From assembly GCA_030680575.1 (NCBI GenBank), contig JAUXVI010000021.1, positions 41,286-105,285 on the forward strand: a stretch of DNA of 64,000 bases, in the 5' to 3' direction. Positions 42,728 through 51,211 of the stretch are shown piece by piece. A model generated the notes under the pieces. It was not told the origin of the DNA, ran no database searches, and was given only the letters and a program-made list of their open reading frames with translations. The translations under genes and the position numbers were made by a program. The stretch's first letter is position 1. Every line of letters starts with the position of its first letter. The DNA is from Hylemonella sp. GTDB taxonomy: Bacteria > Pseudomonadota > Gammaproteobacteria > Burkholderiales > Burkholderiaceae_C.

Positions 42728-43891
42728 ATGCCTACGCAAAGACTCGGCATCATCATGCACGGCGTGACCGGCCGCATGGGGATGAACCAGCACCTGATCC
42801 GCTCCATCGTCGCCATCCGCAAACAGGGCGGCGTCACCCTGTCCAATGGCGACCGGGTGATGCCCGACCCGATCCTGATCGGCCGCAATGCCGAGAAGAT
42901 GGAGGCCCTGGCGAAAGCGCACAACATTGCGCGCTGGGGCACCGACCTCGACCAGGCACTGGCCAACCCCGACGACACGGTGTTCTTCGATGCCGGCACC
43001 ACGCAGATGCGCCCCGCCCTGCTGGCCAAGGCGATCCGCGCCGGCAAGCACGTTTACTGCGAAAAACCGATTGCCACCAACCTCAACGAGGCGGTGGAGA
43101 TCGCGCGCCTGGCCGAGGCCTCGGGCCTCAAGCACGGCGCCGTGCAGGACAAGCTGTTCCTGCCCGGCCTGCGCAAGCTCGACATGCTGCGCCGCGCCGG
43201 CTTCTTCGGCCGCATGCTCAGCGTGCGGCTGGAGTTCGGCTACTGGGTGTTCGAAGGTGACCTGCAGCCGATCCAGCGCCCGAGCTGGAACTACCGGTCT
43301 GAGGACGGCGGCGGCATGATCCTGGACATGATGTGCCATTGGCGCTACGTGCTGGACAACCTGTTTGGCGAGGTGAAGTCGGTCTCCTGCATCGGCGCCA
43401 CCCACATCCCCGAGCGCTGGGACGAAGCCGGCAAACCCTACAAGGCCACGGCCGACGACGCGGCCTACGCCACGGCCGAGCTCATCGGCCACAACGGCGA
43501 ACCGGTGATCGCGCAGATGAACATGTCCTGGGCCACCCGCGTGCGGCGCGACGACCTGGTCACCTTCCACGTCGACGGCACGCACGGCTCGGCCGTGGCC
43601 GGGCTTTCCTCCTGCCGCGCCCAGTCGCGTGTAACCACGCCGCGCCCGGTGTGGAACCCGGACGAGAAGCAGATGATGAACTTCTTCGAGCAGTGGCAGG
43701 AAGTGCCGGACACGCAGGTCTACGACAACGGTTTCAAGATCCAGTGGGAACACTTCATTCGCCACATCGTGGAGAACGAGCCCTACCGCTGGACGCTGCC
43801 TGAAGGCGCCAAGGGCGTGCAGCTGGTGGAAGCCGCCTTGCAAAGCTGGAAGGAACGTCGCTGGGTCGACGTACCACCACTACAAGTTTGA
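42728..43891 (+). CDS. Gfo/Idh/MocA family oxidoreductase
   Basis: 387 residues. The N-terminal Rossmann fold has GIIMHGVTGRMGMNQHL, a variant of GxGxxG, and the family signature CEKPIATNLNEAVEIARLA follows at about 115. The C-terminal domain has GGGMILDMMCHWRYVLDNLFGEVKSV (in parts), where the D-x-x-x-H of the catalytic site is seen as DMMCH. Such enzymes oxidise a sugar or cyclitol hydroxyl with NAD(P). The gene starts 26 bases after tctC, so is in the same operon. The stop codon lies at the edge of a dispersed repeat that fills most of the gap to the next gene. Confidence 0.85.
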   Translation: MPTQRLGIIMHGVTGRMGMNQHLIRSIVAIRKQGGVTLSNGDRVMPDPILIGRNAEKMEALAKAHNIARWGTDLDQALANPDDTVFFDAGTTQMRPALLAKAIRAGKHVYCEKPIATNLNEAVEIARLAEASGLKHGAVQDKLFLPGLRKLDMLRRAGFFGRMLSVRLEFGYWVFEGDLQPIQRPSWNYRSEDGGGMILDMMCHWRYVLDNLFGEVKSVSCIGATHIPERWDEAGKPYKATADDAAYATAELIGHNGEPVIAQMNMSWATRVRRDDLVTFHVDGTHGSAVAGLSSCRAQSRVTTPRPVWNPDEKQMMNFFEQWQEVPDTQVYDNGFKIQWEHFIRHIVENEPYRWTLPEGAKGVQLVEAALQSWKERRWVDVPPLQV

Positions 43892-43940
43892 TAGCTGCTC
43901 GCGCTTACTCATCAAGGACCAGAGGCCGATTGGATGCTTG
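43886..43940 (+). repeat. dispersed ~60-bp repeat, copy 5 (overlapping a stop codon)
   Basis: TTTGATAGCTGCTCGCGC then TTACTCATCAAGGACCAGAGGCC and TTGGATGCTTGAACC. It shares the GATAGCTGC.GCGC core and the AAGG.C.AGAGGC tail of the family. The TGA stop of the oxidoreductase gene (43889-43891) lies inside it. Confidence 0.6.
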
Positions 43941-43980
43941 AACCCATAGCACCCGATCGGCCCTCGCCAAGGAAACCTCC

Positions 43981-45189
43981 ATGTCATTGACCTTGTCCCT
44001 GCCCACCACGGCAGGCCAGTTGCAGACCTACAAGCTCAGCGGTGCCACACCCATCCAGCCCACGCCGGGCGTGAAGTTCAACCGCATCGCCTACTCGGCT
44101 GCCCACGTGGTGGCCGACCCGCGTGCGGCCATCGACCCCTGGCTGCAGAGCGCAGTGGACTGGGACGCCACCATCGCCTACCGGCGCCGCCTGTGGTCGC
44201 TCGGCCTGGGCGTGGCCGAGGCCATGGACACGGCGCAACGCGGCATGGGCCTGGACTGGCCGACCTCGCTGGAGCTGATCCGCCACTCGCTCGATGCCGC
44301 GAAAGACATGCCCGGTGCACTCGTGGCCTCCGGCTGCGGCACCGACCACCTGGTACTGGACGAGGTGAAGAGCGTGGACGACGTGATCCGCGGCTACGAA
44401 GAACAGATGGAGGCGATCGAAAAGCTCGGTGGCAAGCTCATCGTCATGGCCAGCCGCGCCCTGGCGCGTGTGGCCAGGAGCCCGGCCGACTACGAGCGCG
44501 TCTACGACCGCATCCTCATGCAGGCCAGGCAGCCCGTGGTGCTGCACTGGCTGGGCGACATGTTCGACCCGGCCCTCACCGGCTACTGGGGCAGCCACGA
44601 CCTCGACCGCGCCATGGACACGGCCCTGGGCATCATCGCTGCCCATGCCGACAAAGTGGACGGCATCAAGATATCGCTGCTCGACAAGGACAAGGAAATC
44701 GCCATGCGCCGCCGCCTGCCCGCCACCGGCGGGGCTGATGGGCGTGGCGTGCGCATGTACACCGGCGACGACTTCAACTACGCCGAGCTGATTGCCGGCG
44801 ACGGCGCCGGCACGGCCACTGTGCACGGGCAGAGCGATGCGCTGTTGGGCATCTTCGACGCCATTGCACCGGCCGCCAGCGCCGCACTGGGTGAGCTGGC
44901 GCAAGGCAACACCGCGCGCTTTCACACCATCCTCGGCCCCACCGTGCCGCTGTCGCGCCACATCTTTGCTGCGCCGACGCGCTTCTACAAGACCGGCGTT
45001 GTCTTCATGGCTTGGCTCAACGGCCACCAGAGCCACTTCAGCATGGTGGGGGGCCAGCAGAGCACGCGTTCGCTGCTGCACTTCGCCGAGCTGTTCCGCC
45101 TGGCCGATGCGGCCAGCCTGCTGGAGCAGCCCGAGTTGGCTGTGCGCCGCATGAAAACGCTGTTGGCACTGCATGGCATCGAAGACTGA
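43981..45189 (+). CDS. DUF993 family protein (dihydrodipicolinate synthase-like TIM barrel)
   Basis: 402 residues. I read it as DUF993, a family of DapA-like TIM barrels without a settled function. Seen are LDAAKDMPGALVASGCGTDHL, YEEQMEAIEKLGGKLIVMASRALARVA (in parts), PVVLHWLGDMFDPALTGYWG and KVDGIKISLLDKDKEI, where the Lys of KISLLD is placed like the Schiff-base Lys of aldolases. It may cleave a C-C bond of a keto-sugar formed by the upstream oxidoreductase. It overlaps no neighbour; the next gene starts 16 bases after its stop. Confidence 0.75.
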   Translation: MSLTLSLPTTAGQLQTYKLSGATPIQPTPGVKFNRIAYSAAHVVADPRAAIDPWLQSAVDWDATIAYRRRLWSLGLGVAEAMDTAQRGMGLDWPTSLELIRHSLDAAKDMPGALVASGCGTDHLVLDEVKSVDDVIRGYEEQMEAIEKLGGKLIVMASRALARVARSPADYERVYDRILMQARQPVVLHWLGDMFDPALTGYWGSHDLDRAMDTALGIIAAHADKVDGIKISLLDKDKEIAMRRRLPATGGADGRGVRMYTGDDFNYAELIAGDGAGTATVHGQSDALLGIFDAIAPAASAALGELAQGNTARFHTILGPTVPLSRHIFAAPTRFYKTGVVFMAWLNGHQSHFSMVGGQQSTRSLLHFAELFRLADAASLLEQPELAVRRMKTLLALHGIED

Positions 45190-45205
45190 GCCCACAAGGA
45201 CGTTC

Positions 45206-46105
45206 ATGCGCGACTTTTCCGCCGACCACCGCTGGCTTTCCATCAACACCGCCACCGTGCGCAAGCAGCGCGGTGTCGACCTGCCGCTGCCCGACATCCT
45301 GGAAGCCTGTGCGCAGCGCGGCATCCGTGCCATCTCGCCCTGGCGCGACCAGGTGCATGCCGCGGGTCTGGCCACGATCTCCAAGCTGGTGAAAACACAC
45401 GGTTTCGAGCTCTCGGGCTACTGCCGCGGCGGCATGTTCCCGGCGACCGATGCCGCCGGCCTGAAAGCCGCACGCGACGACAACCGCCGCGCCCTGGACG
45501 AGGCCTGCGAACTGAATGCGGCCTGCCTGGTGCTGGTGGTGGGCGGCCTGCCCGGCGCCCTGGCCGGCCAGGCAGCACACAAGGACATTGCACTGGCGCG
45601 CAGCCAGGTGACGGACGGCATCGCCGAACTGCTGGAATACGCGCGCGCGCAGGCCATGACACTGGCCATCGAGCCGCTGCACCCGATGTACGCCGCCGAC
45701 CGCGCCTGCATCAACACGCTGGAGCAGGCACTCGACGTCTGCGACCTGCTCGACCCGGTCAGCGCCGCATCGACGGCAGGCCCACGCGCACTCGGCGTGG
45801 CGGTCGATATCTATCACACCTGGTGGGACCCGAAGCTGCAGGCACAGATCGCGCGCGCCGGGCAGGATGCGCGCCTGCTGGCCTTCCACGTCTGCGACTG
45901 GCTCACCCCCACCACCGACCTGCTGAATGACCGCGGCATGATGGGCGACGGCGTCATCGACATTCCACGCATCCGCGGCTGGATGGAAGACGCCGGCTTT
46001 GCCGGCTACAGCGAAGTGGAAATCTTTTCGACGAACAACTGGTGGCAGCGCGACTGCGCCGAAGTGCTCGACACCTGCATGGCACGCCATCGCAGCGCGG
46101 TGTAG
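45206..46105 (+). CDS. sugar phosphate isomerase/epimerase-like (xylose isomerase-type TIM barrel)
   Basis: 299 residues of the AP-endonuclease-2/IolE fold. Metal and substrate ligands can be placed at IEPLHPMY (Glu), VAVDIYHTWWD (Asp, His), AFHVCDWLTPT (His, Asp) and GYSEVEIFS (Glu), the standard Glu-Asp-His-Glu set. It probably isomerises, epimerises or dehydrates a keto-sugar or inositol-like compound. CAAGGACG lies before the ATG at 45206; 33 upstream in-frame bases would overlap the DUF993 gene. With the two previous genes it forms a plausible oxidation, isomerisation/elimination and cleavage route. Confidence 0.8.
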   Translation: MRDFSADHRWLSINTATVRKQRGVDLPLPDILEACAQRGIRAISPWRDQVHAAGLATISKLVKTHGFELSGYCRGGMFPATDAAGLKAARDDNRRALDEACELNAACLVLVVGGLPGALAGQAAHKDIALARSQVTDGIAELLEYARAQAMTLAIEPLHPMYAADRACINTLEQALDVCDLLDPVSAASTAGPRALGVAVDIYHTWWDPKLQAQIARAGQDARLLAFHVCDWLTPTTDLLNDRGMMGDGVIDIPRIRGWMEDAGFAGYSEVEIFSTNNWWQRDCAEVLDTCMARHRSAV

Positions 46106-46217
46106 GGCCTTTTTCAACAGACAACCACGGAGACATGCCGGGTCAGTCCTGACGCCAAATCACAGAACAGGTTTTGCTATATTAGCAATTACTTATTTAA
46201 TTACAGGAGACCTGTTC

Positions 46218-46676
46218 GTGAAAAGATTTTTCCCAGCGCTGTGCATCGGTCTGTCGTTCATCGCCTCCAGTGCCTGGGCCGACAACAAGGCCGCTGCCGT
46301 CGATGAAATGGCCGGCTATCTGGAGTTTGTGGATTACGGCGGTGCAACGATCTTTCCCGAGCAGATTCCCAAGAGCGAATACGCCAAGATGCTGATCATC
46401 GACACGCGTGACGCGGGGCAGTTTGCCAAGGACCACATCCCGGGCGCAATCAACATCGAATGGCGGCAGGTGCTGGCCAAGAGCAGCCAGATCCCGAAAG
46501 ACAAGACCGTGCTGCTGTACTGCAATGGCGGAACGCTGTCCTCGCAAGCGGGTTTCGCACTGCGCGTCGCAGGCTGGGACAACGTCAAGATCCTGGATGG
46601 CGGCTTCACCGCATGGAAAGCCAAGGGCGGCATGAATGCCAATGCCAAGGCGGGCGGTGCCCAACCCAAGCATTGA
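46218..46676 (+). CDS. periplasmic rhodanese-domain protein
   Basis: 152 residues from GTG 46218, with CAGGAGAC upstream. A signal peptide (MKRFFPALCIGLSFIASSAWA-DN) is followed by a rhodanese domain: LIIDTRDAGQFAKDHIPGAINIEW and the active loop LYCNGGTLSSQAGFALRVAGW with the catalytic Cys. It transfers sulfane sulfur or binds thiols in the periplasm. The upstream AT-rich GCTATATTAGCAATTAC contains a small dyad and a promoter-like region. A terminator follows the gene, so it stands alone. Confidence 0.85.
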   Translation: MKRFFPALCIGLSFIASSAWADNKAAAVDEMAGYLEFVDYGGATIFPEQIPKSEYAKMLIIDTRDAGQFAKDHIPGAINIEWRQVLAKSSQIPKDKTVLLYCNGGTLSSQAGFALRVAGWDNVKILDGGFTAWKAKGGMNANAKAGGAQPKH

Positions 46677-46736
46677 CCGCCGGCCATGAAAGCCGCATGC
46701 GTGGATGACCGGCTGACAGCTTTCAAACACCCCCAC

Positions 46737-46766
46737 AAAGCCCGGTTCGCCGGGTTTTCCTTTTTC
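46737..46766 (+). terminator. Rho-independent terminator
   Basis: AAAGCCCGG-TTCG-CCGGGTTTT then CCTTTTT. It lies 60 bases after the rhodanese gene. Confidence 0.75.
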
Positions 46767-46823
46767 AAAGGTTCGTGCCCAAGGTGGCCGTGGTGCCTCA
46801 GATCATGGCAAACTGATTGCCAT

Positions 46824-47774
46824 ATGACATCCATGCTGAAGCTGTTCGCTCTGCTGATCTTCGTCCTCTCCGGTCCCAGCCATGCTGCCGAGCCTGGGGA
46901 CTGGACGGTCGACGTCGTCGCCAAGCGCTATTTCAGCAGTCATACCTCCTACGAATTCGGGAACCCGGAGCCGCCGTACCAAGCACCGTTGAGCCGGCTT
47001 GAATTTCCCATGAACGGCTGGTTCGGTGGGCTGGCTGCCAGCCGCAAGTTCGACAGGTTCACGGTCAGCGGCGAACTCCTTCGCAACATGTCTCAACGCT
47101 CGGATGAACAGTTCAAGGATTCGGACTGGACAGGCGAAACCCACCCCGCCAACGTGAAGGACGTTTATTCGGAATCCAGCATGCGGTTCGAGCCGAGTTA
47201 CATGGCGCGCCTGGACGCCGACATGCGGGTAAACGACTGGATACCCCTGCCCAAAGGACTCGATGTGCGACCGGTCGTGGGCGTGCGCTGGCAGGATCTG
47301 AATCTACTCACGCGCGATGGCATGCAGGTCTATCCGGCGGATCCGGGCCGGGCCGCGGACCCCTTGCGGGGGGACGGCATCCGATTCAGCCAGAAGTATT
47401 GGCAATACTTTCTGGGCGCACGCATGGACTATGACTTGAGCCGGCACTTCAACGTGCCCGGCCTGATATTGACCGGTCAAATGGATGGCGCCATCGTCTT
47501 GGGGAAGAACCGGGACCACCATCTGTTCCGTCCTGGCATCCGCATGACCTATGAAGACACACGCGGCAACGCCTGGCACGCGCTGGTCGGACTGTCTGCC
47601 CCGCTGAACAAGCACCTGACGGCGGGCATGACGTTTGAGTACTTGCGCATCGAGACCACGGGCGATCATCTCTGGACAGACAGTGTCGAACAAGCCGAAC
47701 AGGTCTGGGCCAACGGGGTGAAGGTCTGGTCCGAGCAGATGAATCTGATGTTCACCCTGAGATACGCTTTCTAG
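46824..47774 (+). CDS. omptin-like outer-membrane aspartic protease
   Basis: 316 residues with a signal peptide (LFALLIFVLSGPSHA-AE) and alternating beta strands ending in a C-terminal Phe (TLRYAF), the outer-membrane barrel signature. The segment LSRLEFPMNGWFGGLAASRK, then KDSDWTGETHP, aligns with the omptin strand-loop around DQDWMDSS..HP of OmpT, giving D99-S-D101, and D231-H-H233 (NRDHHL) aligns with the OmpT Asp-x-His pair. Omptins cut between basic residues at the cell surface and need LPS. The length matches OmpT. Start at 46824 is the second-best of two ATGs with no clear ribosome binding site. It could be a non-proteolytic relative. Confidence 0.6.
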   Translation: MTSMLKLFALLIFVLSGPSHAAEPGDWTVDVVAKRYFSSHTSYEFGNPEPPYQAPLSRLEFPMNGWFGGLAASRKFDRFTVSGELLRNMSQRSDEQFKDSDWTGETHPANVKDVYSESSMRFEPSYMARLDADMRVNDWIPLPKGLDVRPVVGVRWQDLNLLTRDGMQVYPADPGRAADPLRGDGIRFSQKYWQYFLGARMDYDLSRHFNVPGLILTGQMDGAIVLGKNRDHHLFRPGIRMTYEDTRGNAWHALVGLSAPLNKHLTAGMTFEYLRIETTGDHLWTDSVEQAEQVWANGVKVWSEQMNLMFTLRYAF

Positions 47775-47964
47775 AGCAACATCATCCAGGCAAGCCTGCC
47801 TGACATGGCGTGCGGGACAGCGCTTCCTCGCACGCCAGGGCACTCCGCTTGACCCTACGCTGGATGTCGCGAACGCAGCATGCGCTAAACTGTCTTCGGG
47901 TGCTGCATGTGGATGCAGCAGGTTCATGCGAAGGTCGGGCCGCCTCGCGGCTTCCGCACGACCT

Positions 47965-49224
47965 ATGACTTCGCCCACCCTCATTCAAATCATCGGTGCC
48001 ACGCTCTTCGGCCTGGCTGTCCTGCACACCTTCTCGACCAAATTCTTCGAGCATCTGGCCCACACCCAGACTCGCCATGCGGGCATCTGGCACCTGCTGG
48101 GTGAAGTCGAGGTCGTCTTCGGCTTCTGGGCGATGGTTCTGGTGCTCTTCATGTTCGGCATCAGCGGAAAGCAGGAGGCCACCGCCTACCTGGATTCCCG
48201 CAACTTCACCGAGCCCTTGTTCGTTTTTGCCATCATGGTGATAGCGGGCACCCGACCCATCTTGCAATTCGCCGGTGCCGCCGTCCGTTTTGTTGCCCGC
48301 TACGTGCCTTTGCCTCGCGGCATGGCGCTTTATTTCCTGGTGCTCTCGTTTGTCCCCATCCTGGGCTCCTTCATCACAGAGCCTGCAGCGATGACCTTGG
48401 CCGCCCTGATGTTGCGCGACACCTTGTTTGCACGCGAGGTCTCTGCCAAACTGAAATACGTCACCGTGGGGGTGCTGTTCGTCAACGTCTCGATCGGGGG
48501 CACCCTGACCCCTTTCGCCGCACCGCCCGTTCTGATGGTGGCGGCCAAGTGGAACTGGGATATCTGGTTCATGATTGCCACCTTCGGCTGGAAGGCGGCG
48601 ATCGCCGTCCTCATCAACGCCGGCTGCGCCATGCTGCTGTTCCGGCGTGAGCTTGGGCACATGGCGGCCAAGCCGAAGGAGCCGACGGAACCCGTTCCGC
48701 TCTCGGTCGTGCTGGTTCATCTTTTCTTTCTGGCCACGGTCGTGGTTTTCGCCCACCACCCGGCCGTGTTCATGGGCTTGTTCCTCTTTTTCATGGGATT
48801 CGCAACCGCTTACCAACGGCACCAGAACCCGCTCATCCTGCGGGAGGCCTTGCTGGTGGCCTTCTTCTTGGCGGGTTTAGTTGTTCTGGGCGGGGTCCAG
48901 CAATGGTGGCTGGAGCCCGTTCTGATGAGCATGGATGCCAACGCCGTTTTCTTCGGCGCCACCGCCTTGACCGCCATCACAGACAACGCCGCCTTGACCT
49001 ACCTGGGCTCCTTGGTGGAAGGTTTGAGCCTGGATTTCAAGACGGCACTGGTAGCAGGTGCGGTGACCGGGGGCGGCTTGACGCTGATTGCCAATGCGCC
49101 CAACCCCGCTGGGGCGGCGATCTTGAAAGAGAAGTTCTCCGACAACACCATCCATCCGCTGGGCCTGTTGATTGCCGCCTTGCCCCCGACCATCGTGGCC
49201 GTGTTGGCCTTCAGGCTGCTGTGA
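47965..49224 (+). CDS. putative Na+/H+ antiporter (PF07399-type)
   Basis: 419 residues with about twelve membrane helices, e.g. LIQIIGATLFGLAVLHTF, LFVFAIMVIAGTRPILQFAG, MALYFLVLSFVPILGSFITEP and FFGATALTAITDNAALTYLGS (charged residues within helices). SFITEPAAMTLAAL and GGGLTLIANAPNPAGAAIL are the conserved parts and resemble the ion-binding re-entrant regions of NhaB/ArsB-type carriers. I assign it to the putative sodium/proton antiporter group by family memory; the transported ion is not proven. The start at 47965 is the first Met before the first helix. It converges with a CaCA exchanger with 17 bases between the stops. Confidence 0.65.
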   Translation: MTSPTLIQIIGATLFGLAVLHTFSTKFFEHLAHTQTRHAGIWHLLGEVEVVFGFWAMVLVLFMFGISGKQEATAYLDSRNFTEPLFVFAIMVIAGTRPILQFAGAAVRFVARYVPLPRGMALYFLVLSFVPILGSFITEPAAMTLAALMLRDTLFAREVSAKLKYVTVGVLFVNVSIGGTLTPFAAPPVLMVAAKWNWDIWFMIATFGWKAAIAVLINAGCAMLLFRRELGHMAAKPKEPTEPVPLSVVLVHLFFLATVVVFAHHPAVFMGLFLFFMGFATAYQRHQNPLILREALLVAFFLAGLVVLGGVQQWWLEPVLMSMDANAVFFGATALTAITDNAALTYLGSLVEGLSLDFKTALVAGAVTGGGLTLIANAPNPAGAAILKEKFSDNTIHPLGLLIAALPPTIVAVLAFRLL

Positions 49225-49241
49225 CGCTGCTGCCGGGCGCT

Positions 49242-50246
49242 TCAGTGCCCGTGCAGGAACTGAATGGCCGCATTCAGGAGATACAAGCCCAGCAAGGTCA
49301 AACTGGCCCAACTGCCGAGACGCAATACCCTGGAGACGGGACGGAAGGTCAATGCCACGATGACGGCTCCGCTCATCGTGGCCGCCGTCAGTGCGGAGAC
49401 CGTGTGCAGCGTGGAGACCTTTTCGTACAACGCGCCGGGCTGGTAAGCCACATCGTCCAGCGCCAGGATCAGCACATCAAAAAGGTTGCTCCCCAGGAGA
49501 TTGCCGATCGCCAAGTCAACCGCACCAATTCGCAGGGCGCCAATCGTTGTCGCCAACTCGGGCACCGAGGTGGCGACTGCAACGAACAGCGTGCCCACGA
49601 AAGAGTTTGACCACCCCATCAAACGCGCCAGCTCCACCCCCAGAAACGGCAACCAGATGCCGCTGCCGACAATCACCACCGAAGCTGAGGCATAACCCAT
49701 CAGGGCTGATTTCAGGCTCAAGGTCGTTGCGGGCTGCCTTGATGCCTCATGGTGCCGCTCTTCGACCAGGTAGATCACCCGCATGGCTGTGGCATAAAGC
49801 CCGATCAACATCACACTGCCCAGACTGACATGGCCGATCCTGGGCATCATGCCTTGTGCACTCAGAACCAGAATGAGCGCCGTGGCAGACAGCAGAATCA
49901 CACCAAAACTTGCCGGTAGGACATGGCCCCGGCCGGCAACGGCAAAAACAGGTTCTTTGCGGTAAAACGCATCGACGAAGGCCAGAATCGTGAGATTGAA
50001 CACGCAGCTCCCCAGCGCATCGCCGACCGCGATATCAGGCGCTTGAGCGACTGTGACCGCACTCAGCCCTGTCACCAACTCGGGCAGCGAGGTAACGGTG
50101 GCCACAAGAATCAAGCCAATCCAGCTGCGCGACAACCCCGTCAGCTCGGCAATCGCATCCCCGTACCGAATGAGGCGCATGCCAGCAAAGCCGATCAGAC
50201 CCATGCAGACGGCAAACTGAAGCCAAACCAAGAGGTGATGCGTCAT
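49242..50246 (-). CDS. CaCA family Na+/Ca2+ (or K+) exchanger
   Basis: 334 residues with two homologous halves of five helices. Alpha repeats are visible as LVATVTSLPELVTGL, then GDALGSCVFNLTI in the first half, and FVAVATSVPELATTIGALRI, then GNLLGSNLFDVLIL in the second, with the ion-binding Glu in PEL and the Asn/Ser around GS(N/C)xF. These antiporters export Ca2+ using Na+ or H+. The start at 50246 excludes 19 upstream codons that are not hydrophobic. No clear ribosome binding site. It diverges from the alpha/beta hydrolase gene. Confidence 0.85.
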   Translation of the reverse strand: MTHHLLVWLQFAVCMGLIGFAGMRLIRYGDAIAELTGLSRSWIGLILVATVTSLPELVTGLSAVTVAQAPDIAVGDALGSCVFNLTILAFVDAFYRKEPVFAVAGRGHVLPASFGVILLSATALILVLSAQGMMPRIGHVSLGSVMLIGLYATAMRVIYLVEERHHEASRQPATTLSLKSALMGYASASVVIVGSGIWLPFLGVELARLMGWSNSFVGTLFVAVATSVPELATTIGALRIGAVDLAIGNLLGSNLFDVLILALDDVAYQPGALYEKVSTLHTVSALTAATMSGAVIVALTFRPVSRVLRLGSWASLTLLGLYLLNAAIQFLHGH

Positions 50247-50357
50247 GGTGAAGTGAAAGCATAGCCCATGCCCAGACTGCGGCTGACAAGCACGTCGTGA
50301 CAAACAACACAGGCTTTGCTATGGTGCCCCCACCAATACCACCCCAGGGAGCCTGTC

Positions 50358-51101
50358 ATGTCCATCGACACCGGTAAGACCTCATCCGCGACACCCCCCA
50401 CCATCGTGCTGGTCCACGGTGCATGGCATGGCGGCTGGTGTTGGGAACGACTCACCCCGCTGCTGGAACAAGCCGGCTACCGGGTCCTCACCCCGACGCT
50501 GGCCGGGCTGGGGGCGCGCCAAGCCGAGCTCTCGACCCAGATCAACATGGACACGCATGTGAATGAAATCGCCGCGCTGGTGCAGGCGCAACCGGTGCCG
50601 GTGGTGCTGCTGGGCCACAGCTATGCCGGTTACGTGATCAGCGGCGTGGCCGATCGGCTGGCGGACAGTGGCAAGCTGCGCTCCCTGATTTACCTCGATG
50701 CCTTCGTGCCGCAGGACGGCGAGCGGCTGGCCGACACGCGCACCCCCGAAGACCTGGCCAAGATGGAGGCCAGTTTTGCCGCCGGCAACCCGGCCTACGC
50801 CAAGATCCCGGCCAAGTTCTTCGGCATCACCAACGATGCCGACATCGCCTGGGTCGACGCGCAGCTGACCGACCACCCCGCCGGCACCTACCTGCAGCGC
50901 ATCGCCCTGAAAAACAAACTGCCGGCCTCACTCAAGTGCGGCTACATCGCCTGCACCAGCCCGAAGCTGGCCACGATCGACGCCTCCAAAGAACGTGTCC
51001 GTGCCGATGCCAGCTGGCGGTATGTCGAACTGGCCACCGGACACGATTGCATGGTCACCGAGCCGGCGGCCCTGAGCCAACTCATTCTGAGCTTGGCCTG
51101 A
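50358..51101 (+). CDS. alpha/beta hydrolase
   Basis: 247 residues. The oxyanion segment PTIVLVHGAWHGGWCWE, nucleophile elbow GHSYAGYV with Ser, and the C-terminal His in TGHDCMVTEP mark an alpha/beta hydrolase of the EstC/pheophorbidase-like type (HGAWHGGW is typical). The Asp is probably in YLDAF or the region TSPKLATID. It would cleave an ester or similar bond in the cytoplasm; substrate unknown. The start at 50358 has CAGGGAGCC upstream. It stands alone between the exchanger and an MFS gene. Confidence 0.85.
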   Translation: MSIDTGKTSSATPPTIVLVHGAWHGGWCWERLTPLLEQAGYRVLTPTLAGLGARQAELSTQINMDTHVNEIAALVQAQPVPVVLLGHSYAGYVISGVADRLADSGKLRSLIYLDAFVPQDGERLADTRTPEDLAKMEASFAAGNPAYAKIPAKFFGITNDADIAWVDAQLTDHPAGTYLQRIALKNKLPASLKCGYIACTSPKLATIDASKERVRADASWRYVELATGHDCMVTEPAALSQLILSLA

Positions 51102-51211
51102 ACGAAACAAACCCAGCTCTGGAAGTCAAGGCCTCGCACCTGAGCACGCCCGGCGTTGCCCGCGACGCCGTATCAGAAAAGCCGTGGCCGAGTGAGACCG
51201 GCCAAACACCC

